Source of the DNA: Nomia melanderi
Lineage: Eukaryota; Arthropoda; Insecta; Hymenoptera; Halictidae
DNA length: 64,000 nt
Assembly (NCBI RefSeq): GCF_051020985.1
Contig: NC_134999.1
Coordinates: forward strand, 15,877,660-15,941,659
Direction: 5' to 3'
The position numbers and the translations under genes were made by a program. Shown one piece after another: positions 55,877 to 64,000 of this stretch (its first letter is position 1; the number at the start of each line of letters is the position of its first letter). The notes beneath the pieces were generated by a model, which worked only from the letters and a program-made list of their open reading frames with translations, was not told where the DNA came from and made no database searches.

Positions 55877-56565
55877 AACTCCGATCAAAGTCACAATGAC
55901 AAAAATTCTCACATTCATCCACAAATCAAACACAAGTTCCTGAATCATCTTCAACTCCCTATACTCTCATTAACCCTTTGACCTACAATGTCGTGTCAGA
56001 TTCCTGATAAAAAGTTTAAACTGAATTTCAGAAATCTACGTGTTACTTATTTTTCAAAAATATATATCAAACATTATTTTTCTATTATCAATCGTTAACC
56101 TTTGAAGTAAACGTAGACGTAGAATAAGCAACATTTAGATCAATGTCACAATGACAAAAATTCTCACATTCATCCACAAATCAAACACAAATTCTCGAAT
56201 CATCTTGAACTCCCTATACTCTCATTAATCCCTTAACATTAAAACTACCAGCCGGGTCAAATGACCCATGTCTGATGTCTTCTTTTTGCAATTATCAGAA
56301 AGGTAACAAATGTTTCTCTGAGAAATTATTAAAGAAATTCATTCAGCACTACGCAAATTGAATTGTAAATCAATTAAAGTCTGAACAGATGCACCCTTGG
56401 AGTTTCTATAGCGAAATTTTCAAAACTCAATCGAACTGCTCGGTAATTTTAGTGTTAACCTACAATGTCGTGTCAAACTCTTGACAACAATTTCAAACAT
56501 TACTTTCCTATAATCAACCCTTAACCTTCGAAGTAATCGTAAACGTAGAATAAGCAACATTTTCT
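55877..56565. repeat. Tandem duplication; second copy interrupted by H3
   Basis: Copy 1 about 55877-56145, copy 2 about 56146-56565. Shared text: TCACAATGACAAAAATTCTC, CATTCATCCACAAATCAAAC, CTACAATGTCGTGTCA and AACGTAGAATAAGCAACATT. H3 splits copy 2 between its two halves. Confidence 0.9.
56233..56458 (-). mobile_element. TTAA element, family H (H3)
   Basis: TTAACATTAAAACTACCAGC with GGGTCAAATGACCC; right GAACTGCTCGGTAATTTTAG then TGTTAA. 226 bp. Confidence 0.88.
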
Positions 56566-58149
56566 TTTCCTAATATATATTCACCGATAAAGTAGCTATA
56601 TCAGCTACAGTTAAAAACTAAATCATAGGGCAAGAGGTTAATTAACCAGAAGCAGCCGATATCTGGCGTTCCATTTACCATAATTAAACACTCGAGCCTA
56701 ATGACAAGGACGAATTGAACGAGATCCATTAAGTACCTCGTTAAACGTATAACGAATTTCAATTGGCCGCCGTGACCCGTTTCCAGCCAGATCTTCGCGT
56801 GAAATCGGAGATGTCCGCGCGTCGGATACATCCAGTTGCACGCTCCCCTTTCCCGCCCCTCTTTCGCTCCCCCGCGACGACGTTACATCACGGCGCACGC
56901 TTTTCAGGAGTCCCCGCGATTCGCCGCTATTCACGTTTCCGCTCGGGGGCTTCCTAAGCCGGTGTATATCGTAAGTTTCCGGCATTGTCCACCGCGTTTC
57001 AATGCGCCCGCCTCTTTCCACCCCCGTTCACAGACGACCCCGCCGTCGCCGGTTATTCGAACGGATCGCTTGCACTCGTGTCTGCGTTTTTTAACTGCAC
57101 AATCGAGCCGATCCGCGGGACAGACTCCTTTTGTGAGCGCTTCTCGCGCCCGGAACACAGGAATTCGTCCTTTTGACACGCTTATCGAGCTCGGCGCGCA
57201 ATCTGCCGCGAGCTCTCGCGGAATCGAGTTTCACGTTTCTTTCTTCGCAGTCGGATCGCGCGTTCTAACGCGATTCCTCCGGCAAATAACATTCGAAGCA
57301 TAAACGCGGGAAACTCTATAATGAAATGCGCTTTCTAGGAAGCACGAGCGAATCTTCATAAAAGAACGCTTGCGCCGGCGTTCATTCGATAATCGTCCGA
57401 GAATAATTAATTGAAAAATCGACGATTAATTCTTTCGCTCGTTTTCCTATGGAATCAACTGTTTCCTCTTCCGGCGAGAAGCTACCCGTTTAATCGTTCA
57501 CATTCCGGATCATGTTTACCGAACGTTCCCCGCGCGGGAAACTCGCGGCGCCAAGGAGAAGGGAAAAACCGCGATTTTTTCGCGTGGAAGATGAAAGGTG
57601 GCGCGGCGCGTGGAAATGGCGGTTACGTCGAGGCGAGGAGTGAATTTTTCAGGCTTATCGGGCCGCGGGATTCCCGGCGAGTCGATCGCGTTCGTTATCG
57701 AGCTGGAAAATAATGTCATGAATAATGGAGGAACGAACCGCGATATGTGCTCGCCTGCGCGACGACCGTGGGAAACGCGCGGGAGGGAGGAGGCAGGCGC
57801 GAGAGGCGGAAGGGCGCGACAAAAGGGAATGGGAAAGTAACGGCGCGCACAAAGTGTCCCGGGGCTCCCGGCTAATTCGCGGGCGTGCTCGAAAACCTCC
57901 GGGACTCCCCCTCGACGGGAACGTCGCGCCGCCTCGTTTTCTTTGAAACGGGAAATTTGCCGCGGTCATCGGCGGTGGACCGGCCTTTCAAAACCCGGCA
58001 ACGTCAGACATCGACCGGGGCTTTGTTTGATTAACAAACGAGTGGTCTGCTACTTTTTTTTTGTATCCTCTCTCGTTCTGGGTCCCTGGTGGAGGTGGAA
58101 AAAGACTAATCGCCTTTGCGCGGCGCACAGGCCGCTAGTGGACTGAACC

Positions 58150-58550
58150 TCGAAATTTGAATATTTGTGTGAGGAAAATTTTAGCTCTGTACAGAATGAT
58201 TTTTATTTGGAAAATACAAATTTTGTGCTGGTAAATTACGTTCGTTTATGTCACGTTGGAATCGAAACGAAATATATTCATTGGTATTTAGGGAACGTCA
58301 TATCTTCGTAATGTAAAAAACATATAATCACTGCATGTTTAGCTCTGTACAGAATGATTTTTATTTGGAAAATACAAATTTTGTGCTGGTAAATTACATT
58401 TGTTTATATAACGTTGGAATCGAAATGAAAGGTATCCATTGTCATTTGAAGAACTTCATAATATTTCAATAGCGCAAAAGAAATATAATCACCATACGTT
58501 TAGCTCTTACAACTTTTGTCTAAAGCATTTCTTTGTATCACTCATACTTT
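58150..58550 (-). repeat. Harbinger-like element fragment with two tandem units
   Basis: Inverted relative of 22440-22920: AGAATGATTTTTATTTGGAA appears at about 58193 and 58353, each followed by AACGTTGGAATCGAAA, and the end ACTTTTGTCTAAAGCATTTC matches 22500 and 50970 inverted. Confidence 0.8.
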
Positions 58551-58914
58551 TTAACCCTTTGCACTCGATAGTTGACTCTCATCATTTAATTTCCTACAAT
58601 GAAATCATAAAGTTTGATATTTAACATTAACTTCTGCAAAAAGCATCAATATATGAAATACTCAAATAAAATATCTTCGTTTCTCAGTTTACGATTTCAC
58701 CATAAGTGAGTTTCAAAAAATGTCTGTCTCATCGGAAGGCAATGATTAAACAGTACTGAACTATAACCCGTGAAAATGTCGTAACGATTGTTTAACCCCT
58801 TGCAACAAATACATACATAACTCAGTTCATTCTAGTACAAAGTAAATATTATTCCTCTGTAATCAACTATTAAACTTAAAAGGAAATATAGGCATAACAT
58901 ATGCTTAGAATTTT

Positions 58915-59250
58915 TCTCTTTTTCCAATAAATTGTGTGAATAGATGTATTTGAGTGTGAGAATAGATATATTGCTGAGTGATGAATGTGTGTGCAATAGA
59001 TGAATGACGCGACTGTGTTTATGAGCGCGTTTTGAATTAATACTCAGAACATTGGAATATTCTAGACTAAATTGATTTTCTCTATATTGATTTCTATGTT
59101 TATAATGTTCGTTTTGCATGAATCTAGAATATTCCAAATACACGTGAAGTTATTGCATGGTAATGAAAGAATGTTCTAGAAAATGTGCGAGTGAGACAAG
59201 AGCGTCTGAGCGTATAAATAGTGTGCGCGTTGTTTGATTTGTTGATTGTT
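58915..59250 (+). repeat. Promoter-bearing repeat, copy 1 (HSE-like motifs and TATA)
   Basis: GGAATATTCTAGA near 59053, CTAGAATATTCCAAA near 59125, GAATGTTCTAGAA (59169-59181), then GTGCGAGTGAGACAAGAG and TATAAATA (59213-59220). Homologous to 21985-22250 on the opposite strand. No open frame follows the TATA box. Confidence 0.6.
59169..59220 (+). promoter_or_regulatory. Heat-shock-element-like trimer followed by TATA box
   Basis: GAATGTTCTAGAA fits GAAnnTTCnnGAA exactly and ends 32 bases before TATAAATA. The layout is that of a heat-shock promoter. The function is inferred, and the first ATG downstream opens no reading frame. Confidence 0.45.
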
Positions 59251-59993
59251 TTATTGTGAGCTGTGATGAAATAATTATACTGTTTCAAATAAAATTCTCT
59301 TCTTCCTACAAAATTATTAATGACAAAGTGGCCGTATCGATCAGAGTTGAGAAAGAAATCATAGGCCAAGGGTTAAGAGTAACAGCGAAAGTTCTTCTAT
59401 CGCACAAGAAAGGCAAAACAAACTTTTCGTCTGTATTTTCCAAAACAATCGCACCTGCGATATTCTGCTACAAACCATAGAAGATTTCTAGTGAAGAGCT
59501 TCGAGTGCAAAGGATTAAGTTACTGAGTTTTCTGCAAAAAACCCGTTCGGCCATACTGTGCAGCACGGATCATGGAAAGAATCCGCGACTGAGAGGCGAC
59601 CGGCTTGTCTCGCGGCAATTAGAATTACAGGCTGGTTGAAATATGAGCAAACGGAATTACATTATGCCCCGTCTGACTGCGTATCCGGCTACTCCATTGT
59701 GTTTGCCTGTTAGCTCGTGATATACTGGCCGGTGTCTATGGTTGACGGGTAATATCGTTGATCCGCGCGGCTGAAATTAGAGATTCTGCTGGAAGGATGT
59801 CGATTCGGTACCCTTGAACGTTGAGTTCTGGATGGATTATTGATTTGTGGCACTTGGGATGGGAAGTTTGATTCGGGAACTGGTTGATGGCGGTACGTTG
59901 TTGTGATACTGTTGCTGGCTCGAATGCAATCTCGACATTTTGAAGCTAATTTTGCCGTAAGATGTGTAATAGGGTATGTTAACCCTTAACTCG

Positions 59994-60372
59994 TTCAGTG
60001 CCACGTGTACCACATGTGGTACACGTTAATTTTTGTAACAAAATATTTTTAAGGGACACATGACCAAGAATAGCTGTATACGTTACAAAGCACCGAAAAC
60101 ATCGAGAAACGATATCAAAATATATAAAATTTTAAAAAAACTTGAATATAACTTAATATCTTATTTAAAAAATCAATACACTTGAAAACAATGTTAATTT
60201 GTCAGATACCTAATATTGAATGAGAATGACTAATAGCGTAAATAACTAGATGGCAGTCTGACGTAAGCATTTCGATAGTAATTAATAAATAACTGCTGTT
60301 CTTCATCTTTACTACAAAAGAATAAGCGATACAAAAATCTCTGAAGGTTTTTGTGGCAGTCAACGTGTTAAC
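59994..60372 (+). mobile_element. Chimeric TTAA element: family F left part, family E right part
   Basis: Starts CTCGTTCAGTGCCACG with the palindrome GTGTACCACATGTGGTACAC and follows F text to about 60187 (AACTTGAATATAACTTAATA). From there it follows E text (TAACTAGAT...GGTTTTTGTGGCAGTCAACG) to GTGTTAA. F's right end and E's left end are missing. Confidence 0.65.
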
Positions 60373-60379
60373 CCCTTGT

Positions 60380-60790
60380 CTTACAACGAATGGGACTCGG
60401 AGTGAAGATTTTCAACATGATTCAACAAATATATATATAACTATGTGACTGAAAATTTCACTTCTCTGATTTGTGGTTGATTATTCTACTGGCTCGACTT
60501 ATGATTGATAATTCCACTAACCTGCAATCGATTACTGAATTTGTCTGACCTTTGAATAGCCATTTAGTATTTGTTAATTATGATTGATTATACTATTTGC
60601 CTGACTCATGTGATGTCTATGTGTATTCGTCTGACTTTTGAATAGCCATTTAGTGTTTGTTAATTATGATTGATTATACTATTTGCCTGACTCATGTGAT
60701 GACTATGTGAATTTGTCTGACTTTTGAATAGCCATTTAGTATTTCTTAATTATGACTGGTTACACTATTTGCCTGACTTATGTGATATTC
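60380..60790 (-). repeat. Tandem repeat carrying the TCAGACAAGT core, inverted
   Basis: AATTTGTCTGACCTTTGAATAGCC and AATTATGATTGATTATACT (read in parts) recur three times at ~100-bp spacing. TTGTCTGA is the reverse complement of the dispersed core. Confidence 0.8.
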
Positions 60791-61847
60791 TATTTGTTTA
60801 CATATATAACTAGTGGTGAAGGGCGGTGTCCTTAGTGTCAAATCAGGAAGCTGAAGGATCGAGGTGTTGCCGATTACAGTTTTTTAGCCTACGCCCACAT
60901 TACTTGTGGAGGAGGTAGGGGTTACGTCGTTCCTTCTGACCTGCAAAGGTACCGGTGGCTGTGCGCTCAGGGTTTAAGTGGATGAGCTGCTTTTTTTATG
61001 ATATGTCAACTGCTAGTCAGTTGTGACACCGGATGGTGACATGTAGCTAGCAATAAAACGCTTCCAAATTTTACTTATATTATGTTAGACATGAGCGAAC
61101 ATAATTGTTCGTACCATAAATTTACTCACACCGATGGCTGTGTCTAAGGATACGTATCTAAGGATACGTTCGCTATCTCAGTCTTCAGATCGATCTTGGA
61201 CACACGCAGAAATCACTCTTAAAAGATCGCCTCGCATCGATTTTAAACCGTTAAACGTAAACGCGTGTCAGCTTGCAGTGTTTTAAATGCAAAATTGAGC
61301 CACCACTCGTCAGCGGGCTCCGCTGGAATTTAATTACAACGATCTGTCGTTCGGCGGGGGGAATGCAGAGGCACGAAAGGCCTCGTATTTCGACAGGCTC
61401 GAGTGACCGGCGCGCTGATAGAAAGTCGATAACGGGTGGCAGGCTATTCTGACTGGCGTCGCGCGAACGACGCGTCCTCCAATCATTTCTCTTCGCTTAC
61501 AGAATCATCTCCACCCCCACCAGCACCTCGCTCGCTCGTGTCGCCGACCCCGTAGCACAATCCCGCAAGTGCAGGAGGAGTGACAGATAAACTGTCCACG
61601 GTGAGCGATTTATGAGCCGGCTGCGACTGCAAATTGCTTCAAATCGCGCGAATATTTGAGCCACCCACTGCCCTCATCAACGAACTAGGGAAAGACTGGA
61701 TCGTGGACAGCGCGGCCTGTCCGTTGGTGTTCAACGGCGATAAAACTTCCCGAACATTACTGTCCTACGAGGAAAGTTCGTTTCGAATGGACAGAGAGAT
61801 TTGTATTGTTCGTCCTAAAAACTCTGATATTGTATTTGTTGGACTCG

Positions 61848-62082
61848 TTAACAGGTTGACTGCTACGGCGGTTACCGATGACCGGAGCTTCCAAATTATG
61901 AGAAAATAATTATAACTCGTAAGATAACTGATGTCGAATGAATGTGTTGAGTAGCGTGGATAACTAGATAATAGTTTAATGGAAGAACTGTGATTCTGAA
62001 TAACGAATAATTCTTCCTCTTTACCTTCACTATGGAATGATTGAGTGACATGCTGGTGTTTTTGTGGCTGTCAACGTGTTAA
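61848..62082 (+). mobile_element. TTAA element, family E (E5)
   Basis: TTAACAGGTTGACTGCTACG with GGTTACCGATGACC; right TTGTGGCTGTCAACGTGTTAA. 235 bp. Confidence 0.85.
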
Positions 62083-62089
62083 TATACGT

Positions 62090-62300
62090 TTAACTCGTAT
62101 CATTTGTGATCGACTCTTCCACTGGACTCACTTGTGACTGAAAATTTCACTTGTCTGATTTGTGATTGATTGTTCTACTGCTTTGACTTATGATTGATAA
62201 TTCCACTGTCCTGCGATCGATTGCTGAATTTGTCTGACCTTTGAATAACCACTTAGGCTTCGTTAATTACGATTGATTATACTATTTGCCTGAATCATAT
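62090..62300 (-). repeat. Copy of the 60380-60790 repeat
   Basis: CACTTGTCTGATTTGTGATT, GATTGATAATTCCACT, AATTTGTCTGACCTTTGAAT and GATTGATTATACTATTTGCC are shared in the same order with 60450-60790. Confidence 0.85.
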
Positions 62301-64000
62301 TTGACTCAGTCGTTTGAACGACACATTTTAACTTTTTACTAAAATTTTTTAATTATTTCATATTGCATTTCCAAAAGTTTCTTTGGGCTTTTTAAATTTG
62401 AGCCCTATAAACAAAAACAATATTTTAATCACTACTTTTATTCTCATGTTATAAAAACACGTGGTACAATTAGCGTTGAGAAAGAATTAAATTTCCGGCG
62501 AAGAAAGATGTCCATGATTAAATGTAAGATTCTTAAGATTTCGACAAAATCGAAATTCATGACAATACCGATTGACACATGCTAATTACAATTCTACTCG
62601 TGAAATATACAAAATATTAGATTAATCAGATAGAAGTTTGGCAAAAATAGCACCATACGATTTCCCCATGGAAGCTTATTATCCATTGATCAGTACGAAT
62701 TCTATAGCCGTGGTGTGATTCGTTATAAAAGCACGTGGTACGACCAGTGTTAATCTATCACACGTCCGACTGAAATCAGCATTGTACTACTTATTCAGTA
62801 ACAACTATCCTAACGACTGAACTCCAAACTCAAGAAACTCCAAAAGAAAATTCCACGAGCAGACTCGAGATATCCTTCCTGATTTCTTAATTCCAAACCT
62901 GACAGCGGTTACTACCACTAGCATACATTCCCAGGAAGCCAAGAAGAAACCGGAAGATAGGCCACAGGTCTCATTCGCTTCAGCTAATGAAAGACAACCG
63001 GTTCTCCAAGGAATATTTCCCATTATTCCAAAGGCCGGTTCGATTCTTCTAATCCCCATTCCGCCCGAAGATATTGCCGGTTCATACGTCCGACTAAAAA
63101 CGATCCTATTCCGGAGGTTCGATCGGGGCCGATTCCACTCTACTTATCTGATTACAGCCGATTCCTCGCCATTGAGCCCGGCCCGCCCCCCGGCCTCTGC
63201 GGGCGCGCTCGTTCCATTGTGATAGAATTTTTATCTCGAGTTGCCTACTTCCGTAGGCCGCGATGGCTCTGAATCTTTTATTCCCCTGGCTTTGCATCGT
63301 CAACTCCCCGCGGGGTTGCCAGCAATACTCCCTTTACCCGTAAAGGATTATCCCCGTAGGAAAATAACATTTTTCCCTATCCCGCCCTGTCGTCGCCCGA
63401 CGTCGGATGCAAAACGTTCGGATACGTAAGACCCAACGGCGAAGGATCCTCCGCGGCTCCCGAGGAGCATCCCGTCGAAGTCCTTCGCCGGTAAATCACT
63501 CGACCTTGATCGAACCCGTCGCTCCGGTTTATCCATTTCCGAGCCGGTCGTGAAGATCCGCTGCGCCGACAGCCCTATACACTGCCACGCAAACCGTGTC
63601 GGAAAATTCCGCGAAAACTCGAGGTCCGTCGATCCTTTCCTCGATCAGCACCACCTTCCCGGCGTCCCCGGAACCCGACGACGGACAGTTTGCATTTAAT
63701 TCAGCGTCAACCGACTGGCAAAGTCAGCTCTCGGGCGGGTCGCCTATACCGTTTACGATTCCCGGGGACCTCTTCGCGTACCGGTGCATCCGCGCTACAT
63801 CCCCCGTCGGGGGCGAAGTTGTTTGATATTTTAATCGGATCAAAGCGAGGTGGACGCGGCCCTTTGTCCAGCGGCGAGCCGGTGATCCGATTTCTCGCTG
63901 TTCGAATCCCCGGGGGCCACTTCTTCCGAAAACGCCGGCGAGACCTACTCCGAGCCAGAATTTATAAAGCAATTAACGAAATTAGCCCGCGAGAAATAGT

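Larger units (their letters stand above)
58792..59376 (+). mobile_element. TTAA element, family B (B3), nested in A3
   Basis: TTAACCCCTTGCAACAAATA left, GAAATCATAGGCCAAGGGTTAA right. 585 bp; the promoter-bearing repeat occupies its centre. Confidence 0.65.
58551..59518 (+). mobile_element. TTAA element, family A (A3), interrupted by B3
   Basis: TTAACCCTTTGCACTCGATA and GTTGACTCTC left; GATTTCTAGTGAAGAGCTTC and GAGTGCAAAGGATTAA right. The 967 bp length is mostly the B3 insertion. Confidence 0.75.
46675..64000 (-). other. Kul upstream intron (or 5' flank), 17.3 kb to the window end
   Basis: Should contain or lead to the exon(s) for the signal peptide and early propeptide. I did not find them. 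Densest TTAA element region, with trains at 47024-48652 and 52197-53100. Blocks 48660-49390, 51400-51850, 54600-55320, 56700-58140 and 62800-64000 are GC-richer with open frames lacking recognisable domains. At 60800-61070 there is unclassified GC-richer sequence. Confidence 0.7.

Noticed and set aside
56836..57303. 155-codon plus-strand open frame
   Set aside because: GC-rich DNA with open frames in several phases and no recognised domain.
59256..59480. Frame following the HSE-TATA repeat, considered as a gene driven by it
   Set aside because: It starts at GTG, not ATG. The first ATG after the TATA box is followed at once by a stop codon, and the frame crosses TTAA element ends.
61513..61620. 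Possible minus-strand Kul 5' exon ending at a GTAAGC donor
   Set aside because: The phase needed to join the next exon contains a stop, and the text does not resemble an ADAM propeptide.

Overview
The window looks like arthropod nuclear DNA, most likely from an insect and quite possibly a hymenopteran. Coding sequence is sparse and split by GT-AG introns, the noncoding DNA is AT-rich with scattered GC-rich patches, and short TTAA-flanked elements of piggyBac type are very abundant. The species assignment is inference.

Only one protein-coding gene can be supported. It lies on the minus strand and occupies most of the window. Eight consecutive exons (46674 down to 3065) encode about 449 residues of an ADAM10-clade metalloprotease. 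They cover part of the propeptide with a cysteine-switch-like Cys, a dibasic furin-type site, the complete reprolysin catalytic domain with the HExxHxxGxxH zinc site, and the first part of the disintegrin domain. All seven splice junctions are in phase. The sequence fits kuzbanian-like (Kul) better than kuzbanian. The start of the gene (signal peptide, first half of the propeptide) and its end (rest of disintegrin, cysteine-rich region, transmembrane segment, cytoplasmic tail) were not found and probably lie outside the window.

The introns hold almost everything else. The dominant class is short elements of roughly 205-275 bp, each bounded by TTAA and short terminal inverted repeats. I sorted them by terminal sequence into families A-L, Q, S, T and U. 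They insert into each other at TTAA and stand end to end sharing single TTAAs. The best examples are 47024-48652 (seven elements, with nesting), 40126-41279 (five elements), 35065-35813 (three elements) and 52197-53100 (three elements). A decayed piggyBac-like transposase C-terminus lies at 11874-12250, inside an element whose ends resemble the family H ends. Other mobile DNA includes a Harbinger-like element (29473-30352), a foldback element with CAGGGTGTCC ends (17417-17807), LTR-like repeats, a tRNA-like sequence (1129-1201), and a two-copy repeat carrying heat-shock-element-like motifs next to a TATA box (58915-59250 and 21985-22250).

Layout by position: 1-3064, intron or downstream gene DNA; 3065-8418, disintegrin and catalytic exons with minisatellite-filled introns; 8419-24450, a 16 kb intron with the piggyBac relic, nested elements and a degenerate repeat field at 14.5-16.0 kb; 24451-24591, an exon; 24592-37632, a 13 kb intron with the Harbinger-like element and a segmental duplication; 37633-46674, three propeptide exons separated by 3.6 and 4.8 kb introns that hold a large nest; 46675-64000, upstream intron with the densest element trains. 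Minisatellites with periods of about 100-190 bp occur throughout. A degenerate repeat with core TCAGACAAGT recurs across the introns. All comparisons were made by eye, so identities and element limits are approximate unless a TTAA or splice site fixes them.
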